Of a stretch of 64,000 nucleotides of DNA, positions 13,501 to 28,500 are shown piece by piece. Positions within the stretch are counted from its first letter, which is position 1; each line of letters begins with the position of its first letter. The stretch is from NCBI RefSeq assembly GCF_040954835.1, contig NC_090704.1, positions 42,412,979 through 42,476,978 of the forward strand. Reading direction: 5' to 3'. The notes under the pieces were generated by a model. The model had not been told where the DNA came from. It saw only the letters and a list, made by a program, of their open reading frames with translations, and did no database searches. The stretch comes from Lepisosteus oculatus. Lineage: Eukaryota > Chordata > Actinopteri > Semionotiformes > Lepisosteidae. The position numbers and the translations under genes are program-made.

Positions 13501-16500
13501 GATATTACTGTTGTAAAACTGGGAGCTTCCCATTTTTCTTTAAAGCCTTAAATCAAACAATCACTGCTTTTGAGAGGCCTCAGACAATACTGAAACCCAC
13601 CAGTTTCACCAATAGAATATCTACAGTCATTTTATCGACTGGCAAACTCTCCGCAGTTTTGCTGCTGACAGTGGATAGGCTTGCTATGCTCTAAGACGTC
13701 AGCAGACAGCATACCAGACTGCAGAAGTGCATGTGTGAGTTTCTTCGATACTAATATTTCCATTAAAATGCATTCCTCTGTGTGGTTGTTCCTGTCCAAA
13801 TTGTTTGTAATTGGATGTGCTTCCCAAACTTTAACTCAGATGAGGAGTTGCAAAGCACGTAAATTATTCAGAACCTGGGATTTATTTGCAGGTCATCTCT
13901 AGACTGTCACTCACCTTGTCCAGTAGTAACTCTCATATAATACAGCTGAGTTGCTTGTTTATAGTAGTTTCAAGCCCCTGGAAAGTAAAATTTTAATTAA
14001 GAGATTTGTTCAAATAAATAAAACCAGCACAGTTACTTAACTTAATTTTTATCTGAAGGTAGGTCTGTATAAATCCTTTGTAAATGTATTACTCAAGGCT
14101 AATTGCTCATTTATTACCTTATTTATAAAGCGGCATCCATGAACATTGTCTGTTTCATGTCTGCCTTGGACTGAAGAGAATTCTAAAGCTAAAACAGTTC
14201 AATCACAGGGGGAACACAGGACCTATTCATGGTTAAACAGAAAACAGTTTGAAAGAAAAAATTGGCTTTTGGTTATTTTTATACTTATTTATTCACGGCA
14301 CTTTATCAAGATGGGCATGCTGACAAATATTCAGGAGACATTGCGTAAGGTTTCATTCAGCCGTGTGAAAATATTTTCAGTTTGTATCCTTTCTGTTTTT
14401 ATAGGAGAGGCGAATAACAACATGGCGCTCCAGCATATAAATATAGTGTTCATGGTTCTCACCACCATTACCTTGCCCATTATTCCTGGACTTTCGTATC
14501 AGTCTTGCTTCTTTTCTCTCGGATCAGTTTCATCTGTCTCATTTTCTGAACTTGTTGTTATTTTCGGAGGTTTCAATGAAGTCCTGGTCCTGAGAGGGGT
14601 CTTCAAATTAGCTTAAAGGTTTCTTCATCTGGCTGACACTTGTATCCAGTGCGACTTATAATTGCATCTGGTCAAGATGCAAGGGGTGCATAACCAGGAG
14701 AGCAGGAAAAACAACAACAAAACCACAGAAAATAACAACGACAACAACAAAGCTTTAATTAAGTGCTAGGATGTTGCACAGCATTAAGGAATTTCAGTAT
14801 TGCTTGAAAGACAGGAAGTAGAAACCCAAGAGCATGATCGGTACGGTAGGTGAAAGAGGGTCACAGGCCTCTGGGATCAGACACTGTACAGTATACCCTG
14901 AAGACGCACAACAACTTTTGCGTTTGCTTTTACGCACAAATGACACTGTTGTCTTGTTTCTGGCTCTGTTTTGTTTCGGTCAGTACCTGTGGTGCGTGGA
15001 AGGACGCGCAGTACAGTTTTCCCGTCCTGTTTATCTATAGCGCAGACAGTCAATGAAAAGTTTATTCCGGAAAAAACATCACTATAAGCCTGCATCAGAT
15101 AAACTTCCTCATCCTCCGGAGGGAGAAAAAAAGAAGGGAAACTAATGGTCATGTTCTTTCTTCATGTCTGCAGCGCCGCGGTTGGAGTTGGGTTCTATGG
15201 GAACAGTGAGACGAATGATGGAGTGTACCAGCTGACTTACTCTCTCTATAATGCCAATCATACACTGGGTGGTGTCGACAGCCTGGTAAGTATTAGAAGC
15301 CCCCCCCCCCCTTCCCCTCACAACTTCAGGCTGTTACCGTAGGTACAGTACCCAGGTGTAATGTCGGAACAAGGAAGTCATGACAAATTTTGAGTCACAC
15401 TACAGGAAGGCAGTAGTAGGCTTGACTTGGCCTTCGTGTATTCCCTTGCAGAAGATCACAAGACCACTGTTCGCCCGGGCTTTCCTGGAGACAGTGTCGA
15501 CGAGCTGATGCTTACAGAAAGCCATCTTCCCTCTGAGCACAGACACAGACAGTCCCACGAGGCAGTGAAAGTGCGAGAAAATAAGATGTGAAGTAAAAAG
15601 CCCAGTCTTCAAAAGGCCAACATCTGTTTTCCAGCTCCTGTTATTGAATTACCTTCCCACTGATCTAAGTTTTATAAAATTATGTTTTCCCCATAGGCTT
15701 TTTTGCATCTATCTTCATTTACAGGAGACTTTCTTTTTCAGTTCAAATACTGATGGTTTTAGTGCTTTTTCTGTTAAATGCTGCCCAAAGTTAAACTCAT
15801 ACCCAGTACAGTTAGACGTGCTGTCACCCTCTGTCCCTACAGTATGTACCCTGCAACAGAGTTTGAAGCTGACAGTGCTGAGCAATAATTCTGTTTGATT
15901 GTGAACCCCCTAGGTTAGTTCGTATTCTCATATATGTTAGGCCTAAAACGTATTTAGACCTTCATAGAAGTTGTAATAAACGGTTAAGATAACCTCATTA
16001 AACCTAGAACACAAAGACATAAGGTAGAACAGGATTATCTTAGTATCAAAATGATCCAATGGCGAATATTCTCTTGTGAATTAGTATATGAGCCCCTTAG
16101 ATTCAGTAAGTGGTGACCCCTCCTTGAGAAACCTGTAACTCTTTATCAGTCTCTTTTAATTTGGGGCCCATTCTTTCATATAGACCTTCTTAATGACAGA
16201 TGCTAACTGTGTTAATGACATTTTAGGAATTGATTGTATGAAAACCTTACTTCAGGTCCTGCCATATCATTTCAATGGAGTTTAAGTCTCCAGAATGTCA
16301 TATTTCTTCTCAAACAATTGCATTGTAGATCTCCCGGTATGTTTAGGGTCATTTTCCTGCTGCATGACTTACCCCACAATGTGCTGATACATCACCATGT
16401 TTCTGTCAGTGACAACAAGCCTTTGGGGCCCTGAGGCAGCAAAGCAGCCCCAACCTGTGCTGGCTGGGGTGAGGTTCTGCTGTTGAAAGGCATTGTCTTT

Positions 16501-19500
16501 CCTGCTAGAAGTGTCTGGTTTTTGCCACACAAAACATTTCCCTTTGTGACCAGAAATTTCAAATTTCCCCATCTGTCCAGAAAACATATTTCCCAAAGTC
16601 TCGAGGATCATTCAGGTGCTCTCTAGAGAACTTGAGACAGTGAGCCATGCTCTTGTTAGAGAGCAGCGGTTTCTTCCTGGCTGTCTTACCATGAAAACCA
16701 TTCCCATTCAGTCTTTTCCTGGTGGCTGAGGTATGAGCCCTGACATGCAGTGAGAGAGTCAAGCAGATCCCCACATGTTAATACAAAGGCCTTTGTGACT
16801 TCTGGATGATTTTTCAGGTTCTTCTTGGGAAGATTTGATAGGATGACCTGTCCTGGGTGGTGCCACTGTGGTATTGGATATTGTCCTGTCTTGGATGATG
16901 GCTGGAGCTCCAAATATTTAGGAAATGGTTCTTGCAACCCTCTCTTGTGTGATCCTAATCACCTATTTTCTTCTGAGCTTTTAGTAATCCTCTTCCTCTG
17001 AAGCTCTCCTTTGATCGTGGCGTGACATATTTCCACTAACCTCTGTGATGGGACTAATCTCCTGAAGATTCTGACCATTATATAGGACAGGGCTGCCCAA
17101 ACGCACTTCATGTTTACTCGTTACTCAATGATTTAATCCCTTGATTCTAATTGCCGTCTTTTTATTCAACATTTGCTGCATCTTAATACCTCACTCATTT
17201 TTTTTTCCAATTTCATATACCACCATGTCTCAAAAAAAAACATTGTGTTGCTAAATAGACACCCTTTTGGTTGTTTAAGAAAAGGGTTTGATGAATATAA
17301 TATAATGATAAGAATTTGTCATTTCCATAATTATATTAATGGTTCCCAAACTATTTCTCAGCACTGTACATCTCCTACTAGAATTCAACAGTTCCTCCAG
17401 GGGACAATTGTGACAGATGTCTGCTCTGCAAAAATTGGAATGGCCTTTTGATTTGGAATGCAATAGCCACAATCAAAGCACTGGGATTAACTCTCCCACA
17501 TCTACATCAACAGGGATTAAAAACTCTGTGAATCTGTTAAACGCCGAAGCTTGAATCTCTTAAATGGGAAGTCATTCTTGTGCCAAAACCCCTGCGTCAG
17601 TGACCTTACCTTTCTTCTGCTTGGTCCACCCCCTGGAAAATAATGAAATAGAGAAGATACTCAGTTCAAAAAGGAACCAAAAATAAGAAACGGGAACCAA
17701 GGAGACATTCATCGTTCCATGTGTGTCGTTTTGTGTCATCGGAATTCTCTAGAGTGTTTGCAAGGAGAGCCACAAAGAAAATGTCTGCTGTTGTGCACAA
17801 AGCCCACAGTGTTTAATGCAGAGCACAGCCAGTAATGAAATTAGCCATTAACGAGTCACAAAGGCCCTTTGAAGTTGGTCTGGAACAAGCACAGGACTGT
17901 CTCAGCTGCCTCATGCGGTCAGTTTTGTTGTTAACCACTATGGTAGAATCAATGGTTTTAAATGGGGATGCTGTTTCCTAGTGTGCTTGTGCAAAACAAA
18001 ACCCAAAATAAGGAAAATTCATTGCAGGGAAAAAGAAAACATCCATACGTTCATGCGGAATGGAGACATGATCTTCAAGAAAACTGTTTTTTGGAATCTG
18101 TTTTTAAAGAGGGGCCTGTGATCCAAACACAGTGATCTTCTGTCCCTACAGCTGCAGTATAATTAAAAATTGTAACTCGATATTCAGACTGCAGCTTCCT
18201 AAGATGTTCATATTGTAATGGGGTTTTAGAATGCTACAGAAAATGGGATTTTTATCAATGTATTTGAAGTGCCAGGCTAAACACTCTTCTCATTCTTCCA
18301 GACTTGATTTTTACTATTAGAATATCATGGCTGCCTGTTACTGAGGTTGCCAAAACAGGTCAGTTGGATGAGGGAGCTGAGGTTTGTTGGGTGTCTGCCA
18401 GTGACATAATTCTAAACATATTTTTTAGCTGAAGAGGGGGCGAGTTTCCCATAACTATAGACGACTGAATTGGAGAGCAGGATGATTGATGGGTTTATTG
18501 TGTGTATCCCTGTGTTTAGTCATGATTTCAAGTACTCCTTAAAGGCTTTGGTAATAGAATTACAGTAAGCATACACAATAAACATCATGCAGTATTTATT
18601 CATTTGAAAAGAAACAGAAATATTTTAAGGTACATCACTAAAATACTGTAAAAAGGATTTCAGATCTAGGGTACAACGCCGGGCAGAGGTTTTTAAAGCT
18701 CTTGTTTCGTGAATTAGCTGTAACATTTATTACATAATGCTCTTGTTACTAAAAGATGCCTTACTAAATGACACTGGACTATCTCAACACCAGTGTCTTA
18801 TCATGTTTTATTATCAAAGATGCATCATATTTTTCTAGCCCTAGAGAGTTGCATTTGGAATTGCCCTTCAGCATGTCATTAAAGTTTAGCTGGCAATTTG
18901 GTGTGCAATGAATTTTAAATGTAAAATAAATAGAAAAGAAATTCTGATGGAAATGCCACTTTTTAACCAGGAATTAACACGTAATAAGCCTACTGAAAAC
19001 ATCTTAAATTGATAATGGTTAAGCCTGCTTTAAGCCACACTGAAGCAACTTCAATTGAAAGTGATTTAAAAAAACTAAATATCGGGCAAAACTCCAGTGT
19101 ATGTATGAATTTGCTGGAGGCTTTATCTTCTAGGATCATGATCATACACTTGTGAAAGTAAAATTAAGTATAAAAATATTGTCTCTGCTGATGACAGCCT
19201 ACTAAAACTGCCTTAGTGCTGTGTAATCAGATAAAAGAAATGATGCACTTATGAGAAATGATCGACTGAATAAATGGTTTCCAGTTCTTGAAGGAGAAAT
19301 CTCTTTACTTGCGAGATAAGATCCCCAGGAGTAAACTTGCATAGGCCATTGTAGGCAATGAATCTGTTTCTGATGCATGTATGAAAATTGTTATTGACAA
19401 ATCCCAGAGACCTTGAGGGAGATTAAAAAATGATGTACTTGCTAAACCAGGGATGCTCTCAATATTAATACCCCATTTTCTTACTGGGAAATGTTGCACT

Positions 19501-22500
19501 ACTTTGTAGAAAAAAAAGTAAATTGGCTGACATTTGCTATTAGCATTTTACGTTACAAGCAACTGTTTTATTAAAGCAACAGATAAATGAAGAAGACCAC
19601 AAGATTCCTGTTTTTATTTTAACATTGGGCCCACACTGATGCCTGTTTACTGCAAGTCTTTCACAGCATATCTGTGCTCAGTGTGCCCATAATGTTTGGG
19701 GTCTTTGTGCTAAAGTGGTGCAGAATCTTTAAAGGTATGCTATTGGCATTTGGCAAGGGGTGGTGATTATTCCCCATACTCCCCCATGCCCCCTGCCTGC
19801 CCTTGCTACCCTTTCAAAGCTAGGACAAATTAAGGAGCTACCTAGATATTCAGAAGCAGAGGCCAAGACAATAATAAAGTCTTTTCTCTAGATTTTATCC
19901 AGTTCCTCTCCGAGTCTCCTCCTCCAGCACATGCACCTCCTCTTTCATGTAGGGACACACTCAGACAATGAACAAGTGACCCCATGAGAGCCACAAACCT
20001 GACATCAGGGGATGAGTATCACATGCTCTTTCGCTAATCAGTGCTCTGGAGCTGCCGTAAGGGAAACTGGCCCAGGCAAGCTGAGATATTCTCTCAGATT
20101 GTTGTCATTGAAATTTAAAAGACTTTGTCCTCTTGACTCTTTTTTGTGAGTTTTAGAATTCTGAATATCTTTGTCGAAAAAGATCTTAACTTTTTGCCTT
20201 TAAAACTTCATGGTAGAATTGGATCTTTTTGTGCGTTTCCAGGGTGTCCTCTGTGCTTTCGTTCTGACACCACATTACTCATGCAGCTTGTCCAGTTCCC
20301 CGGGAGACTGATAAAGATGTTGCAAATCTGTTTTCCTTCTATGCCCGTGGCTCGACAGTCGAAACTATCGACTTTCCTTCCCAGCCAACTTTGTGCCACT
20401 TACTTTCAAACAATGAGCCTTAAAAGTGACCTCCTGCTCCAATTTTACAGATCTTTTTCTTTAGTTTTCTGTAACTCTTTTTAAAAGGCAAGGTGTTCTC
20501 TGCCCTCATTTGCCTGTCTTGCTTTTTTGCAACACTTTACTTATAAGGTACTGTATTATTACACCATATTAATACCGCTTTGTGCTCTATTAGTGCAAAA
20601 CTGTATAATCACTTCTCTTTGGTGCTGAAAATGCCATTTTTGTTCTTAAAAGGAACATTTTAGAATAACAGAGCAAAGCCTATAACAGTTTCCAATAACA
20701 GTGCAAAGATGGTACAGTATGTTCCTCTGTCTGATAATTTGTGGTCTTTTGGGGAATTTAGAAATGCTGAATATTGTGGAAACTCCTAGGAATATGCTTG
20801 TAAGTTCATTTTTGAAGGATTTTACATGTAATAGAAAAAAAAGAATAAATGAGGATGGGGATTCACAAAGTATTTTGTTCCTGAATGTCTTCTGCACCAC
20901 TAACAAGTGCCTACCAGTTTTTAGTTAAACATCAGAGACCATTTTTCCATTGCCTTCTGTTCTTAGCAATGCTGAATAAGACAGATGTCTATTCATTGTT
21001 TTTGCAGACTTAAGGACGTTTCCGACCCAAAAACTGGAAATATTTTTTGGTACTTGAAACAGCAGTAGAAGCAAAACCTTACAAGTAACATGCAAAGAAG
21101 CAGGACAGGCAACTGAGAGCAGTAATGACTGTACCACACCTTCCCTCTTGCAATGTCATTAAAAAAGAGTTCCGCATCCCAAACAAAGATCTGTAACTGT
21201 GGCGCGTAGGTGCTTTTTGAGACCTGGCTGGCACCATGCTGTCTGCTTAACAAGCCCACCTCGAGGCCCCTGGTCCTCTGGAACACACAGGTTTTGATGA
21301 TGTGATGAGAACTGAGATTCAGTCATGGAGCTTACTGGAAAATCCACTAATTAACAACCATTGTATTATTTGCCTCTGTTTTGCCAGCAGCCATATCACC
21401 CTGCAACTCACAACTGGCAACCCACTGAAGCTAAGCAGGTGTGAGCCTGGTCAGTACCTGGATGGGAGACCTCCTGGGAAAGACTAAGGTTGCTGCTGGA
21501 AGAGGTGTTAGTGGTGCCAGCAGGGGGCGCTCACCCTGTGGTCCATGTGGGTCCTAATGCCCCAGTATAGTGACGGGGACACTATACTGTAAACAGGCGC
21601 CGTCCTTCAGATGAGACGTAAAACCGAGGTCCTGACTCTCTGTGGTCATTAAAAATCCCAGGGCGCTTCTCGAAAAGAGTAGGGGTGTACCCCGGTGTCC
21701 TGGCCAAATTTCCCATTGGCCCTTACTAATCATGGCCTCCTAATAATCCCCCTCTATGAATTGGCTTCATCACTCTGCTCTCCTCCCCACTGAGAGCTGG
21801 TGTGTGGGGAGCGTTCTGGCGCACAATGGCTGCCGTCGCATCATCCAGGTGGGGCTGCACACTGGTGGTGGTGGAGGGGAGACCCCATTACCTGTAAAGC
21901 GCTTTGAGTGGAGTGTCCAGAAAAGCGCTATATAAGTGTAAGCAATTATTATTATTATTATGTAGAAAGTAAATGATGAAGTCCAACCCACCCTCTGCTT
22001 TCTTCTTATAACAGTAACAGCTGTCCAGCCCGAGCTGTGCTCATGCCACACTTCTGGTCTCCCCCCAGGTTTCTGGTACCATGGACAGCATGCAGAGGGG
22101 CCTGAAGCAGCACCTGGAGCGACTGGATGAGATTTTTGCCACACGTGGGGACTACATCCAGACCCTGCGCTTCATGCAGCAGATGGCTGACAACGTCATC
22201 ATGCAGCTGACGGGCCTGCCAGAGTGGGGCCAGACCAGAGTGGACCTGGCGGCCACCGCTGTCCAGATCAGCTATGTGGAGTACTACAGGTGACGAAGCC
22301 GTTCGTGAACAATAATCAGAACTGCGAGACGCTCGGGTGGGGATCTGAGTCAGCGTGCGTTGCCCTACAAAGGCATCCTGTTCCATCCTGTAGTGGAGAA
22401 GTGGAGAAAGACAAAGCAACATTTTGGCTGTCCAGCCTTCTTCAGCCATCACCCTTTCCAGCGTGGCGTTAACCTTTGCCGGTTCCGCCGTACTTGTTAG

Positions 22501-25500
22501 TAATATTTGCGCTTCTCATTTCTACAAAGAATCACAGAATGGTACCCGCTTCTCCCGCCACTGAAATGCAGTGCCCACCGGCTGGGTGATGCACAGCAGC
22601 CATTTTACACCCCTGCAGCTTCACTGCGCAGCACAGCAAGCGGCGGGGTGAAAAATCACCCGCCACCCACCCCCTGCTGCCCCGAAAATTATTTGGTGCA
22701 AAATGCAGGGAGACAAGACTGTGCAAGCCCAGAGTGGAATTTAGCCAGGACACGGGGGTTGACACATCTACTTTTATGAATAAGTTTGATCTTTAATTTC
22801 GTTTATGTCTTACTATTTGGTGTTGTATTCCATGGATGTTTGTATCTGTGTGTATACTTGCACAAAAGTAAAGAGAATCGTCAATGAAGTGGGTAGTTGC
22901 TATAGGCCACTTTTATTCTGTAAAATCTCAAGTGCAAAGCAAGAATGGGGAATTTTGCGGGTTTTACCTTGATTTTTCATGTCATGAGATTCGAAAACCT
23001 CTTTTCATCAAAACAATCGTGGAAAAATTCAAACTACAGAGCTGTTATTCACTATTGTGCTGCAGGTGGCCCTGGTGTACGTAACACACCAACCCCACTG
23101 TTCTGTAAATGCCCTTTCCTTCGAGAGAGGAAGGCTATTACAGCTAGATTTGTTTTTCCACACTAGAGAGCTAGTATTGATAAAGGTGTTTTATTTCAAA
23201 TAGCAGGAGAATTCATCATTGAGTGGAAATATAAACTCCTGTATTTGACTCGGTATTCTCCGCGGCTTTAAAAGCGATTTGAAGATCTGAGAGACCTCTT
23301 AACACAACAGCTGCTGTCTTCATCATCAGCTCAAGATTCTTATAACAGAGTAAATTTGGTGTCATTATCCTGCACAGAAAATCAAGAGGGGATGGACTCA
23401 ATTTCTGCCTCTGTTACTATTTCCAGTATCTGTTTTTTTGGGGGGGGATTGTAGGAAAATAATTCAGTAACCATGAGTGTATAAACAGTATATATGATTC
23501 AAACCTCCCAACTACAAACGTACAGGCTCACCATCAACCAGTGCAAATCTGTGATTAGGGTTCATAAACGCAGTTGATTTCCACAAATTCAGATCAGTTG
23601 TATGTGTTGTGATGGCCAGCTTACATGTACTGTATGCTGTCATTACGTTGCTTTATTTACCCAAACTTAATGAGAACTGATTCAAGAAACGCAAGTTGGG
23701 AAGAGAAAAACAAGGCCAGTGACCTCTGTGCAGCTTTGACCACATTAAATATTCACTTAAATGGATTGGTCTCATTAATTATTAACTTTTGGAACTGGTC
23801 CACAATGCTTAAACCAGTAAGCCTCCAAAATGTCTTGTATAGCTTTTTTAAATCCTGGAAAATCCCAGCAGACTGATTGCAATAGAATTAAACCTCTATT
23901 CAAAGCCCAGAATGTTATTCTACTGCTTTCTTCCCAATTCATAAAGCTGAATTAATTTTTCCTCTTATTGCAAATGACATATGATGCAATGAAAAGAAGT
24001 CCACAGAACGTACCTCTCTAACTCAATTACCGAACCCAAGCTGAGTTTGTGATACGGTATCTACAGTACGCTTAGTTATACAAGTATATGGTGAGCTGGG
24101 TACTTTTTAGCATCCATTTTTTCTTAATCGGTTTCAGAGGAAGTTACAGGTCAATACAACAGTCCCATAGGTACCAGACTATTGATCTTATCCATGCAAT
24201 GCAGGATTCATGCTAGCCACTAATGATAGTGTGTCTGATCTGGCATTCTTTTTCTGTGTTCTGGAGGCACAGGAATTTAAGGAACTCAGAAAGGATTAAA
24301 ATGATCAGCAGTAAGTTCCATCAATCTGTAATTCTGTGGAAAGGGTTTCCAATGTGGGTAACCGATATCAGCAGATATTTTTTTCTGCAAAATACATAAT
24401 AGGGCTATCAATAACCCATGTCATTTATTTAATCTTGAGCAAATTAATGTGGTGTATCAGGTCGCCTGAAGGCTTCAAGAGCCACTCTAGTGGAACAGAA
24501 CAATGACAGGACATCATCCTTTTTGTGGGTGGAAGATTTATATGTTTGTAAAACATTGCCGCAGTTCTTTTCAATGTGTCGAGTTGCTTTGCCTCATCCT
24601 CATCAGGAATGTTGTGATAAAACATGCTTCCGAAAGGGCAGAATTGTAGGAGCAGGCTGTGTCTGCGGTTGGATTTTAAGTTGCTGACAAAGGGTTTGTA
24701 ACTGGAAATACTTACAAATGCTTGCTATGTAAATTTTAAAAATTGTAGCGACACGTTTTTTCCCCAGATTGTTTGCTGTCTTCAGAGCTGGATGTCATTA
24801 ACAGCCCAGTGTCATGTCTACTGGTGGAGAATTTCTAAAACCATTACATTTTTAAAGTAGTGCCTTGCAGAAAATGGATCCCTTACTATATTGTTCATCT
24901 GTCTTCCTTTCATTTTACTGCTTTTCTTCTTTCTATACATTAAACTGTAATTTGTCATGTCACTTTAATGCTTTAGAGGAGAAAAAAATCATTTGTATTT
25001 CTGCCAATATTTTGAAGGAGAAAATAGTTGATTGTATTTCTATCTCCTACCTCTAGGTGGCTGTCTTATTTGCTTCTACTGATTCTGGACCTGGTCATTT
25101 GCCTGGTGGCCTGTCTAGGGCTGGCCAAGCAATCTCGGTGGCTTCTCACTACGTGAGTACCTCTTGGTTTTTGCCAGGACTGTCTTTAATGCTCATTGAG
25201 ATCAGCCGGTGTGGAATACTGATAGACGACGATGTCTGTAGTCCTGCAGCTTAACTGCAACAGTACCTGGACAGAACTTGAATTGAAAAACAAGTCCTCA
25301 TGAAGAAGAAATTCTTTTGAATTGTAGTGCCAGCATCCCTTAGTTCAAATTAGTCTAATGGTCCCAAAAGCTCAAAACTAGTTATTTTAGAATGCATTTT
25401 AAAGGCTTTATGATTGAGAAGATGTGCATTATCAGGAATATAGAATAAATTCAGGTGGGTAGCTGTGTCAGCATGTGTAGGCTGCAAAGGAACAAGTAAT

Positions 25501-28500
25501 AGGTTTATTCCATGCTGAAAAAGAGAGCCATGGAGGCCCACAGCCGAAACGTTGTGTTTTCTTTCCTCTTTTTTTCAGCATGGAATAAACCTATTACTTG
25601 TTCCTAGAATATATTTAGATTTTTATGTAATCTTTCTTTCAACTTATCTAAGTTTAGCTGCTTTCAGTCAACTGCTGAATATTGTGCTACGGTCGCCAGT
25701 GAAATGAGTGTCTTACAGTATGTACTCAGTCTGGGAAGCAGTGGTTAGCCAAGAGAAAAACTCCCATCCCCCTACATCAGTGTTATAGACCAATGCATTT
25801 AGACACTCATAGGATTTGCAATGGTATTACTAAAGGAGAAATGTATTTATATGAAGACGCCACAGCATTGCACCAGTTTTACATACAGTATACTGTAGCT
25901 TCTGTAACTTCATTTAGATAATATGAATTTTATAGAATTGTAAATGCTAAGGTGCCATGTATTTAGAATCACAAAGTTAATTCTAAACACAAACCAGTGA
26001 GTCACAAGTCCTTACCTCTTGCACTCTTTTGATTGTTGTTATTCTGGATGTCTTCTGAGTCTATTACTATAATCCTGATCAGCATTGTGCAATGTATTGA
26101 TGATTGCATTTTGCACTTATAACAATATGCCACACATTCATTGGTGACCAGTCTCAATGATCCCCCCCCACAACTCTGCTACGTGTTGGTAGCAGCGCAA
26201 CAGCTTTTCTTGCATGCTCTTGAAAATTGTTCAAAAACATGCCGCTCTTCAAGACAGGGCCTGCAGTCAGCTGAGCCCATCCTGCAGTGGACACGGACAC
26301 GTTGATGTTCCTTATTGTGCCGTGGGCAATCCTTGTTTCCCCTGGAATCACAGACTTTATCAGACTTTATTTAAGATTAGGTCAATGCACATTTACATAT
26401 TATTTTCCTCCACAACTGATTCAAAACAGTACTAATAAATACTGATGATTTATCCACTACCACTCTTTTTTAGAAAAATAAATCTGGGAACATTGTGGCG
26501 TATTAGTTAGTTCTATAGAGGTAAGTTTAAGCCTAAACAGAAGGATTATGTACCACTAGATGTTTTGGTGCCTATGGGAAACCAGGTCTGCAGATCTGCA
26601 ATTGGCAGTGACTTCATGAATAAGATCTGGTGTCCCATCCACAGTACATTGACCTGAGCTTTGTGCCAAAATGGAATTTGCTGCTTGCTACAGGCAAGGG
26701 AACAGTACGGCTATCTTCTCTTGTTGTGGCTGCAGTTAGCTCAGATCATGTTGTGTGATGGCTATTGATTTCTTGCCAGGATGCGTACACTTTGACTAAT
26801 TATTAAGTACTTCCAATCCAATTTCTTGATGCTTTTAGGCATGAGCAGAGCCGCTTGTGAGAGAACTTGGCAGCCTTTTAGTTTCCATCTGGGAAATATT
26901 CTTTTTACTTCTTAGGTAGTTATGTATAGTCAAAGATGGATATTGTAGCCTCATAGTGTGCAGCTGGTTGAGGCTTCAGAATGTCTTCCTGTAAATGGAG
27001 TATTAGTTTCACTTGAAGTGCTTAAATTGCGGGTGCTTTAGTGCATCCTTCTACAACATGAAGATTAATACAGTAATACTGTATATATTGCGCTCTATAT
27101 AGACTTTTTCACGGACCACAGAGCGAAGCAAACAGTCCACACAGCTCTTAGATAGATGATGGTATCTGGAGGCACCTATCGATTATCTGCTCCCTTTAGC
27201 TATTGATGTGAGACAGCTGGGCAATGATATTTTCAAGAAACAACACTTTAGTTTTCTCTCCTCTCAGTCATTCATTCCCTTCTTCTTGTAATTGAGGATG
27301 GTTGTCTTGCCTGAACCCTGAAGAAGGCAGGACACACTCGGACAGGTAGTGCAGGTGTATGATTCTGTTCTTGTCAAGAGAAAAGAAAGATGTGGTATGA
27401 GAGCATTTCTAAATGCATTACCAAGAACCGCTACAGTATGTTGATGTGAGCACCCTGTAATAAGAATATTAGCTATTTAAGTACAGTACTGCATTGTGTG
27501 ATGCCTGTGATTGGCTATAATTACTTTACAGATGGGAGATAACCTCAACACCGCTGGAGTGCTCTCATGCACCTTACCTGTATGATACAGTACCTTGTGC
27601 AGTAGTCATTGTCTCCACATCGGATGCATTATGGACTGGTGAATGAACCTCTGTTCAGTTATCCCCACTATCTCTCCCCATATGTAGTCACCAAAATGTA
27701 ATTGGACAGCAGCCCAGTGTGGTACCCACTTATGCACCCCCGTTGTTGTCCTCACTCTATGATCTGTTGGTCTCCAGGATGATGGTGTTCGGGGTGCTGA
27801 CACTGATCCTAAGCTGGGCATCACTGGGGGCAGATACAGCCACAGCTGTGGTAAGTGTTTTTTTAACGTTTTGCATTGCTACAGAAACAGTACGGGGAGG
27901 TGGGATGTCTACTGAAAGTCCAAACCTGGCGTGTCAGCGGTTGTTTACGCAAATGTGTTAAGAATCTTGCCAGGAGCTGTCTTCTGAGGGTACAACTGGA
28001 AAAGTGGTAGAAGGTTGAGTCTCAGTCCTTATTGGGCAAGTATTCCGTCCCCACTGCATTGTAGTATTACTAGTGTGGGTCTTCTGCAGATAGTACAGAA
28101 AAGGGCTGAGTCTCTGACACTGATCTCGCATGCTTGCAAGAGGATTAACTGGCAGGATTTTGCCGCTGGACAGCTGTGCCAGTGACGCATGTCAGGTGCA
28201 AAGTGGGAGGGAGAGAGCCACCAGCTCCAAGGAGCTTGGAATTACAGGCTTGGGAAATATCTTGAAAATGTCAGTGTCAAATGGCTTGTGTTTGCTTGCT
28301 TCTTTGTAAAGGCCAAATGTGGTAACCTGCAATCACAGAGTATTACTTGTTTCAGATCATTATGTTATCTCAAGAGGGATAGCTGTATATCTTTGTAATA
28401 AAGGTCTTTAACTCATGTCAGGCAGGTCATGTCAGAATATTATCCATGCAATCGGCAATAATGTTGTTGGTCTTGTTCTGTAGAAGGTCATGGTGAACAA

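Larger units (their letters stand above)
4565..15173 (+). other. TTYH2: TTYH2 intron 2 (10.6 kb)
   Basis: No coding exon is recognised. It contains a tRNA-derived SINE (11505-11790), a minus-strand V-SINE (12160-12330), a 17-bp perfect hairpin (13334-13375), a SINE tail fragment (14626-14672) and an AAC-rich simple repeat (14706-14751). The rest looks like unique AT-rich intron sequence. Confidence 0.8.
15286..22068 (+). other. TTYH2: TTYH2 intron 3 (6.8 kb)
   Basis: Begins with a C-run just after the donor. It contains a decayed minus-strand Tc1-like transposase (about 16230-17060) and a full-length 5S-headed SINE (21390-21960) close to the exon 4 acceptor. No other gene is recognised. Confidence 0.8.

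Noticed and set aside
14146..14616. 156-codon open frame on the plus strand in TTYH2 intron 2
   Set aside because: No ATG at its first codon, no recognised domain and intron-like composition. It looks like chance.
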